Positions 33,793-43,423 of a stretch of 64,000 bases of DNA are shown here, piece by piece. The notes under the pieces were generated by a model. It saw only the letters and a program-made list of their open reading frames with translations, made no database searches and was not told where the DNA came from. Both the position numbers and the translations under genes were made by a program. Origin of the DNA: Prolixibacteraceae bacterium (GTDB lineage Bacteria > Bacteroidota > Bacteroidia > Bacteroidales > Prolixibacteraceae); contig JARKOX010000045.1 in NCBI GenBank assembly GCA_029975525.1, forward strand, positions 1-64,000, in the 5' to 3' direction. Every line of letters begins with the position of its first letter. Position 1 is the stretch's first letter.

Positions 33793-34671
33793 TTATCCTT
33801 TCAAGGCTTCAGCACCGCTGGAAATCTCCAGAATGGCCGTTGTGATGGAAGCCTGCCGGGCTTTGTTATACTGCAGCGTGAGATCTCCCAACAGTTCGGT
33901 GGCATTGTCGGTAGCCTGGTGCATGGCCGTCATGCGGGCGCCGTGTTCGGCGGCATTGGAATCGAGCAGCGCCTTGTAGAACTGAATTTTCAGCGAACGG
34001 GGAATCAACTCCCGAATGATCTCCTCTTTCGAGGGTTCGTAAATAAAAGGATAGCCCATCTTTTCGTCGTGCTCTTTCCCCATCGAAACCGGCAAAAACT
34101 GTTCGGTAACCTGCAGCTGAACAGCTGCATTTTTAAATTCGTTGTAAACCAGCTCAATCCGGTCGTAGGTACCGGTCACAAAAGCCTCCATCCAGCCGGA
34201 GGCAATTTTTGAACAGTTTTCAAAAGTCAGCTCGCTGAAAATATCGTGGTTGGTACCGCTCAGCTTCAGTTGAGCCTGTTTGAGCTGTCGCTCTCCCATT
34301 TTCCCCAGGGCAAAAAAACTCACTTTCCCCTCTCGCAGCTGGCTGGCATATTTTTTCCGGGCCAATTCGATGGCCATTTTCGAGATGTTGGTATTAAAAC
34401 CTCCGCACAATCCCCGGTTGGAAGAGATCAGCACGATGAGTACCTTTTCGGGTTCGCGATCCTGTGTAAACACCGAATCGTCCACATTTTCCAGGCTGGC
34501 GCTCAGCGTTTGAAGAATCTGATGCAGTTTTCCGGCATAGGGCCTGATCTGCAAAATGGCATCCTGTGCCTTTTTCAGCTTGGCTGCCGACACCATTTTC
34601 ATGGCGCTGGTTACCTGGCGCGTGGTCTTCACCGAGGCGATGCGGGTTCGTATTTCTTTCAGACCGCCCAT
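33793..34671 (-). CDS. atpG: ATP synthase F1 gamma subunit
   Basis: This 292-aa protein is the central rotor shaft of F1. The N-terminal helix LKEIRTRIASVKTTRQVTSA and the C-terminal helix ATELLGDLTLQYNKARQASI carry the conserved shaft sequences. SSNRGLCGGFN is the usual internal block. It is last in the atp operon, after atpA with a 73-nt gap, and ends at a terminator. The usual next genes, atpD and atpC, are not here. Confidence 0.96.
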   Translation of the reverse strand: MGGLKEIRTRIASVKTTRQVTSAMKMVSAAKLKKAQDAILQIRPYAGKLHQILQTLSASLENVDDSVFTQDREPEKVLIVLISSNRGLCGGFNTNISKMAIELARKKYASQLREGKVSFFALGKMGERQLKQAQLKLSGTNHDIFSELTFENCSKIASGWMEAFVTGTYDRIELVYNEFKNAAVQLQVTEQFLPVSMGKEHDEKMGYPFIYEPSKEEIIRELIPRSLKIQFYKALLDSNAAEHGARMTAMHQATDNATELLGDLTLQYNKARQASITTAILEISSGAEALKG

Positions 34672-34744
34672 AAATTGAATGACTGAATGACTTAAAAACG
34701 CAAAAAAACTCCGTGTTTCTTCCCGTTTTTGGTCGGGTTATAAA

Positions 34745-36325
<1,581 letters not shown>

Positions 36326-36350
36326 TTTATGGATTTTTTATTCTCGGGTA

Positions 36351-36902
36351 TTACTTGTTAATTTCAGTTTCCAGCAATCTGGATTTTATTTTTTTGAGTT
36401 GGGTGGCCACGCTGGCGTCAAGTTGCCGGTCGTCGATGCGCAGGATCATCCCGCCGATAATCGCCGGATTTACCTTCTCGGTCAGTTCGATCCTGACGCC
36501 GGACTCTTTGGCCAGCTGCTCCCGGATCTTTTCGAGCGTAGCTGCCGACAGCCGGGTGGCGGTTGTAACCACCGCCGTGGAAATGCCTTGTTCTTTCCGG
36601 ACAAAATCGAGGAAATCCCGGCATATCCCCGGAAGGTGAACTTCGCGTTTGTTTTCGGCAATCAGAATTAAAAACCGAAGGGTTAATTCTGTGACGTGAG
36701 GTTGAAAAATCTGCCGGATCAGGTCTGTCTTGCGCGAAGTTTTGATCACCGGACTTTCGAGCAGCAGGAGGAAGTCGGGCGACTCGTTGCAAAGGTTATA
36801 CACCTTTGTTATGTCGCGGCTCAACGGGTCCATCTGGTCTTTCTCTTTTGCCAGGGCAAAAAAAGCCTTGGCATACCTGACGGTTATTTTGCTTTGATTC
36901 AT
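36351..36902 (-). CDS. atpH: ATP synthase F1 delta subunit
   Basis: This 183-aa stalk protein links the b subunits to F1. It has the helical N-terminal domain (ITVRYAKAFFALAKEKDQMD) and the C-terminal family signature (ELTEKVNPAIIGGMILRIDD, QLDASVATQLKKIK). It follows atpF after 5 nt. Confidence 0.94.
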   Translation of the reverse strand: MNQSKITVRYAKAFFALAKEKDQMDPLSRDITKVYNLCNESPDFLLLLESPVIKTSRKTDLIRQIFQPHVTELTLRFLILIAENKREVHLPGICRDFLDFVRKEQGISTAVVTTATRLSAATLEKIREQLAKESGVRIELTEKVNPAIIGGMILRIDDRQLDASVATQLKKIKSRLLETEINK

Positions 36903-36907
36903 GAATT

Positions 36908-37402
36908 TCAGTTCAGATTAAGATCGTTCAGCGAGTCGTTGACAAATTTCTCCTGATCGTCGGTGGCAAGCAGCTCTTTGCGCAAGATTTTTTCGGCAAC
37001 CAGCACCGACAGTTCGGCGACCTGTTTTTTGATTTCGCCGATGGCGGCAACTTTTTCCGACTCTATTTGCTGACGGGCCAGTTCAATACTTTTCTGCGCC
37101 TCCTGCATGGCTTTTTCTTTTGCTTCAGCCACAATTTTCTCCCTGATCTCCTTGGCTTCCTTCAAAATCAGGTCTTTTTCCCTGCGGGCTTCGCTGATTA
37201 TCTTTTCGTGGTCAGCTTTCAGGCTGGCCACTTCCTGCCTGGCTTTATCGGCCGAGCTGAGGGCATTTGCAATCGATATTTCCCGATCTTTCAGGGCGTT
37301 CAGGATTGGTTTCCAGGCAAATTTGCGCAGGATAAACAACACGATGCCAAAGATGATGACCATCCAGAAGATGGTGCCGGGATTTGGAGTAACTAAACCC
37401 AT
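36908..37402 (-). CDS. atpF: ATP synthase F0 b subunit
   Basis: This 164-aa peripheral stalk subunit has one N-terminal membrane helix (about 9-26, TIFWMVIIFGIVLFILRKFA). A long charged coiled coil follows (about 30-155). It is separated from atpE by a terminator-like hairpin, so its expression may depend on read-through. Confidence 0.95.
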   Translation of the reverse strand: MGLVTPNPGTIFWMVIIFGIVLFILRKFAWKPILNALKDREISIANALSSADKARQEVASLKADHEKIISEARREKDLILKEAKEIREKIVAEAKEKAMQEAQKSIELARQQIESEKVAAIGEIKKQVAELSVLVAEKILRKELLATDDQEKFVNDSLNDLNLN

Positions 37403-37420
37403 AGTGATCCAGTTTTTCAG

Positions 37421-37460
37421 TTAAAAACAGACAAACCCCCGGCAATCCCGGGGGCGTCTG
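37421..37460 (-). terminator. Terminator-like hairpin between atpE and atpF
   Basis: An inner 7-bp GC stem (CCCCCGG 37436-37442 with CCGGGGG 37448-37454) is extended by CAGAC (37428-37432) with GTCTG (37456-37460). On the minus strand it is followed by TTTTTAACTG. It lies inside an operon, so it could attenuate atpF and later genes or protect the 3' end of an atpB-atpE mRNA. Confidence 0.75.
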
Positions 37461-37478
37461 CTGTTTTCAAAATTTTTT

Positions 37479-37730
37479 TTAGCCAACAAAAATTACCAGC
37501 GCACAAATGATCACGGCAAAGAAGGCTACCCCTTCGATCAATGCTGCCGACACGATCATATTTGAGCGGATATCGCCACTGGCTTCCGGCTGACGGGCGA
37601 TGGCTTCCATCGCGCTGGCTCCGATGCGGCCAATGCCCATACCAGCGCCAATAGCTGCCAACCCTGCTCCAATTGCGGCGCCCATGGCTCCCAGGGCAAT
37701 CTCGGCTAACAATACGAATAAAGCTGTCAT
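37479..37730 (-). CDS. atpE: ATP synthase F0 c subunit
   Basis: This 83-aa hairpin protein forms the rotor ring. It has a glycine-rich first helix (GAAIGAGLAAIGAGMGIGRI) and the polar loop ARQPEASG. In the second helix the ion-binding Glu sits in SAALIEGVAFF. The residue after that Glu is Gly, not Ser or Thr, which argues for protons rather than sodium. It lies 27 nt after atpB and before the hairpin at 37421-37460. Confidence 0.96.
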   Translation of the reverse strand: MTALFVLLAEIALGAMGAAIGAGLAAIGAGMGIGRIGASAMEAIARQPEASGDIRSNMIVSAALIEGVAFFAVIICALVIFVG

Positions 37731-37757
37731 AATACTATTATTTAGTTATTAAGGTTT

Positions 37758-38861
37758 TCAATGGTGATGTTCGGCTGTTGCCATGCCAAAATAGAGGGCT
37801 GACAACAACGTAAAAACATAGGCCTGGATAAATGAGACCAGTACATCGAGCAGCAGCATAAACACGGAAAAGGCTATCGATACCACACTAATGCCGTAAC
37901 CGGCCGTTGCGCCCATTAAACTGCCGAAGATGAAAATCAGGCTCACAAATACCGTCACAATCAGGTGCCCTGCCATCATGTTGGCAAAAAGACGAACCAT
38001 CAGAACAAACGGCTTGGTGATCACTCCCGAAAGTTCGACGATCGGCATCAGCGGAATCGGAAACTTCAGCCACCACGGCACATCGGGATTATAGATCTCT
38101 TTCCAGTAGTGTTTGTTCCCGTTAATGGTGGTAAGCACGAAGGTAAACAGCGCCAGCACCATGGTCACGGCAATATTTCCGGTTACGTTGGCTCCAAACG
38201 GGAAGATGGGGATCAACCCGATGAGGTTGTTAAACAGGATAAAGAAAAACAGGGTGAGCAGAAACGGCATAAACTTCTCGAACCGTTTGTCGCCAATGGC
38301 GGGCCGGGCCACCTCGTCGCGAATAAAAACAATCACCGGTTCAACCAGGTTTTGCAGGCCTGACGGGGCTTTTCCGGCATTTTTTTGGGCCGAACGGGCT
38401 ACCGACAGAAAAACCCACAACAGAAGAATAACCGAAACCAGAACCCCGGCCACTGTTTTGGTAATCGAAATATCGACTGGTTTTCCGACAATCTCCCCAC
38501 TTTCATCGATCTCTACAATTTTTCCTTCATAGGGTCCTTCGTGGGCAATTTTAAATCCGTTGTAAGCTGCTTCCCCGTGATGAAATTTCGAGGACAGAAA
38601 GATATTCAGCCCTTTGGTGGAGCTGTAAACAATCACCGGTAATGGGATGCTGATATGTTTTTCGCCGAAACTGGTAATGTGCCACTCGTATGCATCGGAA
38701 ACATGCTCGATGACAAATTTACCCGCATCGAACACCTTTTCGGAGTGGGATGAATCCGGAACAGCTTTTTCTGTTCCAGGCAACTGTTGCGCCGAAACAC
38801 GCAGGAGAAAAACTCCCCATGCAACCAGCAAAATCATTATTACCTTGCTAATTTTCAGCAT
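37758..38861 (-). CDS. atpB: ATP synthase F0 a subunit with exported N-terminal extension
   Basis: This 367-aa stator channel is longer than the usual 240-270 aa. It has a signal peptide (to about residue 24, ending VSAQ) and about 110 extra periplasmic residues before the membrane domain. The conserved channel helix KPFVLMVRLFANMMAGHLIV carries the essential Arg. The extension is, to my knowledge, usual in Bacteroidota. A -7 box lies just upstream, so atpB can be transcribed without fabH and bactofilin. Confidence 0.95.
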   Translation of the reverse strand: MLKISKVIMILLVAWGVFLLRVSAQQLPGTEKAVPDSSHSEKVFDAGKFVIEHVSDAYEWHITSFGEKHISIPLPVIVYSSTKGLNIFLSSKFHHGEAAYNGFKIAHEGPYEGKIVEIDESGEIVGKPVDISITKTVAGVLVSVILLLWVFLSVARSAQKNAGKAPSGLQNLVEPVIVFIRDEVARPAIGDKRFEKFMPFLLTLFFFILFNNLIGLIPIFPFGANVTGNIAVTMVLALFTFVLTTINGNKHYWKEIYNPDVPWWLKFPIPLMPIVELSGVITKPFVLMVRLFANMMAGHLIVTVFVSLIFIFGSLMGATAGYGISVVSIAFSVFMLLLDVLVSFIQAYVFTLLSALYFGMATAEHHH

Positions 38862-38891
38862 AATTGGTTTAGCTATATTTTCAAGTGTTCA

Positions 38892-38899
38892 CAAATTTA
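38892..38899 (-). promoter_or_regulatory. -7 element for atpB
   Basis: The minus strand reads TAAATTTG. The predicted start is near 38885, 24 nt before the atpB ATG, within the 147-bp gap after the AtpI-like gene. Confidence 0.55.
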
Positions 38900-39008
38900 A
38901 AAGTTTTTTCATTGGACGGTTATAATTTGAACTTTTATCTTCAAGATTTAATCGTGGGTTAGGAATCGAATAAGCCTTCGGGCTAATTATCACATTTTCA
39001 GAATATTT

Positions 39009-39395
39009 TTAATTCTTTTCCCGTGTAATGCGGGACAAATGTGAAACTTCCAGAAAGGAGAAAACGATGTAGAGCAACAGGGTGACAATTACAAAACTAA
39101 CGGCGTTGTCCTTTTTTAAAGCTAAATAGATTACTGCCACCAGCGAATAAACAACCAGTTTTCCGAAGGTAACCAGCATGTGCTGGCGGGTAAACCGGGC
39201 AAAATCAGCGTGGGCTATCTTCAGCTGGTAAGTATGGAGCAGCAGCGTAAACAGGAAGAAAAAGCCCAGCAGAAAGGGAAAAACCGGGAGATAGTAAGGC
39301 TGAAGGAAAAAATAGAAGACCGCGCCCCCCAGCAACGCCAGCAAAAGGGTTACTCCCAGTAACCGGAAAAAAAACTGTTTTACGTAACGATTCAT
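39009..39395 (-). CDS. AtpI-like four-helix membrane protein
   Basis: This 128-aa protein has about four membrane helices (LLGVTLLLALLGGAVFYFFL and three more) and a short charged end. Sequence alone does not name it. Its place between atpZ and atpB is that of the AtpI-like accessory protein that helps assemble or stabilise F0 (inference). Its ATG overlaps the atpZ stop by 4 nt. Confidence 0.65.
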   Translation of the reverse strand: MNRYVKQFFFRLLGVTLLLALLGGAVFYFFLQPYYLPVFPFLLGFFFLFTLLLHTYQLKIAHADFARFTRQHMLVTFGKLVVYSLVAVIYLALKKDNAVSFVIVTLLLYIVFSFLEVSHLSRITREKN

Positions 39396-39616
39396 TTCTT
39401 CAGGATATTACGGATTCCGTACAAAATGGCCAGCACCACCGATATGATGGAAAAGGCAAATGTGAAGGCCATGAAACTGTTCCCCATCCACTGGTCGATT
39501 TTGTAACCCAAAAAAGTGAGGCCTCCGATGATGGCCGCCATTTCGAACCCCAAACTGGAGTAGCGGATAAAATCATCGAACTTCTTCTTTGGATCCGAAT
39601 CGCCGGGGCGTTCCAT
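39392..39616 (-). CDS. AtpZ/AtpI-family protein
   Basis: This 74-aa protein has a charged start and two membrane helices (GFEMAAIIGGLTFLGYKIDQ, with the conserved G-x-x-x-D-Q turn, then FAFSIISVVLAILYGI). This is the AtpZ/AtpQ pattern found next to F-type ATP synthase genes. It begins just after the bactofilin stop and overlaps the AtpI-like gene by 4 nt. Confidence 0.85.
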   Translation of the reverse strand: MERPGDSDPKKKFDDFIRYSSLGFEMAAIIGGLTFLGYKIDQWMGNSFMAFTFAFSIISVVLAILYGIRNILKK

Positions 39617-39617
39617 C

Positions 39618-39983
39618 TCAGGCGGGATTTTCGCCCATTTTGCAGCTTCCGGTAAAAACCGAACCGGGCTCTACCGACAGTTTGCCGGCAACAATATCAC
39701 CCACGATAGTGGCCGAAGCTTTCATCGACAGGAGATCAGCAGCATGGATCCGCCCTTTTACGGTTCCGGAAATTTCGATGTTGGCACATTCAATTTCGCC
39801 TTCAATGGTTCCCGACTCGCCTATTACCAACCGGCCTTTGGAACTGATATTGCCTTTCAGCTGTCCGTCAATCCGGATATCGCCTTCCGAAATGATATCC
39901 CCGACAATTTTGGTCCCGGAGCTTATCAGGTTAATATTCTGCGTGTGGGTATCAGAGGTGGTCTTTTGGTTCATCTTTGCCAT
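39618..39983 (-). CDS. Bactofilin (polymer-forming cytoskeletal protein)
   Basis: This 121-aa protein has the bactofilin beta-helix repeats (GDIISEGDIRIDGQLKGNIS, KGRLVIGESGTIEGEIECAN). Bactofilins form nucleotide-free filaments that organise envelope synthesis. I start at the ATG at 39983 (MAKMNQKT); 39974 is an alternative, and longer in-frame starts add unlikely sequence. It lies between fabH and the atp genes and is probably cotranscribed with atpZ, only 1 nt away. Confidence 0.93.
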   Translation of the reverse strand: MAKMNQKTTSDTHTQNINLISSGTKIVGDIISEGDIRIDGQLKGNISSKGRLVIGESGTIEGEIECANIEISGTVKGRIHAADLLSMKASATIVGDIVAGKLSVEPGSVFTGSCKMGENPA

Positions 39984-40144
39984 TGGTATTTTAGTTTCAA
40001 CTTCAACAGTCCTGAAAATAATTAAATTTTCGCGTATTGCGTCCTTTTTTATCAGGCCGATGAAATTACAAAAAAAATGATGGCTGCCAAAAAACCTGTG
40101 GCTTTTTGCCCAACAATCAGGAGAACAAAACCTGGCGCTGAAAA

Positions 40145-41155
40145 TCAACAGGATACCGCGCCCCCGTCATAGGCCCACTTCAGGTAGACACTTCCCCAGG
40201 TAAATCCGGCGCCAAATGCAGCCAGAATGATATTATCCCCTTTTCGCAATTGTTCTTCGTAGTCGTACAGGCAGAGCGGAATAGTCGCGGCAGTGGTGTT
40301 TCCGTATTTTTCGATATTAATCATCACCTGTTTCGGGTCGATCCCCATCCGGCGGGCCGTAGCATCGATGATGCGCATGTTGGCCTGATGAGGCACCAGC
40401 CAGGCCAGGTTTTCGGAGGTAAGTCCGTGCTTTTCCATCATCTCGGCAGCCACATCGGCCATTTTCGAGACGGCAAACTTAAAGACCGTCTGACCTTCCT
40501 GGTAAACGTAGTGTTCGCCTTTGAGTACGGTTTCGCGGCTGGCCGGCCGCAGCGATCCGCCGGCTTTCATGTGCAGGTGGTGCCGCCCCAGTCCGTCCAC
40601 ATGGTGAATGTGGTCAATAATACCGATCTCCTCATCGGTAGGCTCAAGCAAAACGGCAGTGCCGGCATCGCCAAACAGCGGACAGGTTGTACGGTCTTTG
40701 TAGTTGGTAATGGCCGACATTTTATCGGCACCTACCACCACCACCTTTTTGTATTGTCCCGATTCCACAAACTGCGAAGCGGTAACCAAGGCAAAAATAA
40801 ATCCTGAACAGGCGGCATTCAGATCGAAACTCCAGGCATTGTGAATGTCGGCTTTGTGGGCAATAATATTGGCTGTCGCCGGGAAGGGCATGTCGGGTGT
40901 GATGGTGGCACAGATCAGCAGGTCGATTTCAGCGGGCGAAGTATGGGTCTTTTGGAGCAACTGTTTGACGGCCTCAGCCCCCATGTCACTGGTGGCCTGA
41001 TCTTTTCCGGTCAATATTCTTCTCTCTTTAATCCCAATGCGTTGCATAATCCACTCGTCAGTGGTGTCAACCATCCGGCTGATCTCTTCGTTGGTAAGCC
41101 GGTACTCGGGCAAAAAAGCCCCCACGCCGGTAATTGCTGCTCTTATCTTCTTCAT
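40145..41155 (-). CDS. fabH: 3-oxoacyl-ACP synthase III
   Basis: This 336-aa thiolase-fold enzyme starts fatty-acid synthesis by joining acyl-CoA and malonyl-ACP. The triad is visible: Cys in [15 protein letters not shown], His in [11 protein letters not shown] and Asn in [14 protein letters not shown]. It is preceded by a canonical AGGAGG ribosome site, which is unusual here, and by two terminator hairpins that separate it from rpmF. It therefore needs its own promoter or read-through. No plsX lies between rpmF and fabH. Confidence 0.96.
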   Translation of the reverse strand: MKKIRAAITGVGAFLPEYRLTNEEISRMVDTTDEWIMQRIGIKERRILTGKDQATSDMGAEAVKQLLQKTHTSPAEIDLLICATITPDMPFPATANIIAHKADIHNAWSFDLNAACSGFIFALVTASQFVESGQYKKVVVVGADKMSAITNYKDRTTCPLFGDAGTAVLLEPTDEEIGIIDHIHHVDGLGRHHLHMKAGGSLRPASRETVLKGEHYVYQEGQTVFKFAVSKMADVAAEMMEKHGLTSENLAWLVPHQANMRIIDATARRMGIDPKQVMINIEKYGNTTAATIPLCLYDYEEQLRKGDNIILAAFGAGFTWGSVYLKWAYDGGAVSC

Positions 41156-41163
41156 AAAATGAT

Positions 41164-41169
41164 CCTCCT
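41164..41169 (-). promoter_or_regulatory. Canonical Shine-Dalgarno of fabH
   Basis: The minus strand reads AGGAGG 8 nt before the fabH ATG. Most genes in this window have no such site, as expected in Bacteroidota. Confidence 0.65.
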
Positions 41170-41220
41170 GGGAATAAAATGAAATTTTTCTGTTTATAAA
41201 ACTCTTGTTTTCAGGCTTCT

Positions 41221-41251
41221 AAATAAAAAGCCCTGAACCGAAATTCAGGGC
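41221..41251 (-). terminator. Second terminator-like hairpin between rpmF and fabH
   Basis: GCCCTGAA (41230-41237) and TTCAGGGC (41244-41251) form a perfect 8-bp stem. On the minus strand TTTTTATTT follows. Confidence 0.8.
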
Positions 41252-41360
41252 CGGAAAAATAAAAGGAATATTTTGAAGATCAAAGATTTTACCCAATAAA
41301 AAAACACCTAATTGTCTGTAAAACAATTAATTATTGTGTTCGAAAATTTTAAGATAAAAG

Positions 41361-41391
41361 CAAAAAAAAGATCAGAAGCACTTTCTGATCT
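41361..41391 (-). terminator. Intrinsic terminator after rpmF
   Basis: AGATCAGAA (41369-41377) and TTCTGATCT (41383-41391) form a 9-bp stem. On the minus strand it runs into eight Ts, 10 nt past the rpmF stop. Confidence 0.85.
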
Positions 41392-41401
41392 GATGGCCGG
41401 G

Positions 41402-41587
41402 TTAAACGGCAACTTCTTTTTCAATAACCTGTTTACCGCGGTAGTAGCCACATTCCGGACAAATATTGTGGAATTTTACTGTGGCCCCACAGTTGGAACA
41501 AGTAGCCAGCGTAGGGAGAACAGCCTTATCGTGGGTTCTGCGTTTATCCCTTCTGGTTTTCGAATGTTTATGCTTCGGATGCGCCAT
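41402..41587 (-). CDS. rpmF: Ribosomal protein bL32
   Basis: This 61-aa protein has the bL32 start (MAHPKHKHSKTRRDKRRTHD) and a C4 zinc ribbon (CSNC ... CPEC). It keeps all four zinc cysteines. It follows the DUF177 gene after 12 nt, the usual bacterial pairing, and ends at a strong terminator. Confidence 0.97.
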   Translation of the reverse strand: MAHPKHKHSKTRRDKRRTHDKAVLPTLATCSNCGATVKFHNICPECGYYRGKQVIEKEVAV

Positions 41588-41599
41588 TATAATTTGATT

Positions 41600-42127
41600 T
41601 TAATTATTGTTCAACAATTTCTTTAACTCATCCCACCGTTCGTCGGTTTTTTCCACTTCCTGGTGGGTATATTTTTCCAATTTTTCCAACATTTCCGGGT
41701 CGCAACCGCTCTTCCCGTCTTTTCGGTCCGGGTGAACGTGTTTCAACGGAACACTTATCGAGATGTACTCATAAATCAGCTGTGCAACATTGATCTGGTA
41801 CTCTTCGGGCAATATCCAAATCACATCATCACCCTCTTCCGATTCGGTTTCGCCGAATTTGACAAATACCGTTTCCTGATCTTCAACCGGTTGATCATAC
41901 CAGTCCAAACAGCGGTCGCACATCAGCTTAACTGTTCCTTCCAGCCTGATTTGCAAAGCCAGGAAACTGCTGTGTTTTTCCAGCGTAACCTGCACTTTCA
42001 CGGCAGCCTGGTTGATAAGACTATTCTCGAAGTGCTCAAAGAACGAATCACCGATCTGAAAGTCAAAAACATGACTGCCTTCTTTCAGGCCTTTAAACAA
42101 GATATTATATGTCGATAACTTTTCCAC
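41600..42127 (-). CDS. DUF177 (YceD-family) protein
   Basis: This 175-aa protein has the family pattern V-E-K-L-S-T-Y-N-I at the start and CDRCLDWYDQPV with a C-x2-C pair. The acidic centre fits the YceD family, linked in other bacteria to 23S rRNA maturation. I choose the GTG at 42127: homologues begin at this point, and the in-frame TTG at 42148 lies in the -7 box. It is first of the DUF177-rpmF unit. Confidence 0.9.
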   Translation of the reverse strand: MEKLSTYNILFKGLKEGSHVFDFQIGDSFFEHFENSLINQAAVKVQVTLEKHSSFLALQIRLEGTVKLMCDRCLDWYDQPVEDQETVFVKFGETESEEGDDVIWILPEEYQINVAQLIYEYISISVPLKHVHPDRKDGKSGCDPEMLEKLEKYTHQEVEKTDERWDELKKLLNNN

Positions 42128-42145
42128 GGTGCGAAAAAAGTGTTG

Positions 42146-42153
42146 CAAAAGTA
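42146..42153 (-). promoter_or_regulatory. -7 element for the DUF177-rpmF unit
   Basis: The minus strand reads TACTTTTG. The predicted start is near 42139, 12 nt before the GTG start codon, which excludes the longer TTG start. Confidence 0.65.
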
Positions 42154-42201
42154 TAAATTTTTACTTTACTGCTGAAATTTTTGTCAAAAATTATTGAAAG
42201 A

Positions 42202-43368
42202 TCAGCTTTTAAGCTTTCTAAAAAGGATGATCCGGAAGGTAGTTCCTTTGTTGATTTCAGAATTCCGGATGAATATTTTTCCGCGGTGATAGTTTTCAAC
42301 AATCCGCCTGGCCAGGGAAAGCCCCAGTCCCCATCCGCGTTTTTTGGTCGAAAATCCGGGCTGAAAAATATTGTTGTATTGTGATTTTGGAATTCCCTTG
42401 CCCGTATCGCTGATGTCGACAATCACGGCATTCTCTTTCTCTTTCAGCGACAAAGTGATGCTGCCGTGGTTATCCATCGCATCGATGGCGTTTTTGCAAA
42501 GATTTTCGATCACCCACGAAAAGAGCGCTTCGTTGAGCGGCACAATCCAATTGGCCGATTCATCGTAGCTGACCTCGTAGCGGATCTTCCCCGAAGAGCG
42601 GTTGCGCAGGTAGCCGACCGTTGAAGTGATCACGTCGGCCAGGTCGGAAGGTTGCAGCTCCGGTTTCGAGCCGATTTTGGAAAACCGTTCGGTGATCCTT
42701 TCCAGCCGCTGCGTATCTTTTTCCAGTTCTCCCACCAGTGTTTCGTCCACATTGTGCAGTTTGAGCAGTTCGGTCCAGGCCATCAGCGATGAGATGGGGG
42801 TTCCCAGTTGGTGGGCGGTTTCTTTCGACATTCCCACCCAAACCTGGTTTTGCTCGGCAGCCCGCGAAGCACTGAAAGCCAGATAGGCCACCCCGATAAA
42901 CAGAAAAATCACCAACAGCTGCACAATCGGGAAAAGCCGCAGATTTCGCAACAGGTAGGATTCCCGGTAATAGAGAAATTGTTTACTCGTATCGGAAATA
43001 AAAATTTCGATCGGCGTATTGCGCGCCATCATTTTGCGAAGCTCTTTCTCCAGGATTTGTTCCCGGCGGCTGGGATTATACGGGATATTGGCGTCGATCA
43101 GGATTTTTCCGCTCTCGTCGGTAACAATCAGCGGGATCGACGTATTCTGATTGGTGATCATCTCAATCAGCGAGATATCCAGGTCGGTAAGCAAATCTTC
43201 ACTGGCCAGCCGCTTGGTCGCTTCGGCCCACAACTCTACCTTTTTCCGCTCTTCCTGCGAAAGTTTATCGGTAAGCCAGTTGGTGTAAGCCAACGAAGCC
43301 ATGCCGATAAGGATGGCAGACAAAAGGAGTAAAATTTTCCAGCGCCGTTTTTTCAGGTAAATATCCAA
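42202..43368 (-). CDS. Membrane sensor histidine kinase
   Basis: This 388-aa kinase has two membrane helices (about 12-30 and 145-165) around a periplasmic domain of some 115 residues. The H box is MSKETAHQLGTPISSLM, with an unusual A-H-Q-L-G-T-P core. The ATPase boxes are WVIENLCKNAIDAM (N), ISDTGKGIPKSQ (G1) and RGWGLGLSLARRIV (G2). No response regulator gene is adjacent, so it is an orphan here. It lies 55 nt downstream of dxs. The signal it senses is unknown. Confidence 0.9.
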   Translation of the reverse strand: MDIYLKKRRWKILLLLSAILIGMASLAYTNWLTDKLSQEERKKVELWAEATKRLASEDLLTDLDISLIEMITNQNTSIPLIVTDESGKILIDANIPYNPSRREQILEKELRKMMARNTPIEIFISDTSKQFLYYRESYLLRNLRLFPIVQLLVIFLFIGVAYLAFSASRAAEQNQVWVGMSKETAHQLGTPISSLMAWTELLKLHNVDETLVGELEKDTQRLERITERFSKIGSKPELQPSDLADVITSTVGYLRNRSSGKIRYEVSYDESANWIVPLNEALFSWVIENLCKNAIDAMDNHGSITLSLKEKENAVIVDISDTGKGIPKSQYNNIFQPGFSTKKRGWGLGLSLARRIVENYHRGKIFIRNSEINKGTTFRIILFRKLKS

Positions 43369-43423
43369 GTTTGAAAGATTTAATTCGGTTTCACCTTCAG
43401 AGAACGGGGGAACATCAGAAAAA

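Noticed and set aside
42128..42148. Longer TTG start for the DUF177 gene
   Set aside because: The TTG lies within the -7 element; homologues start at the GTG at 42127.
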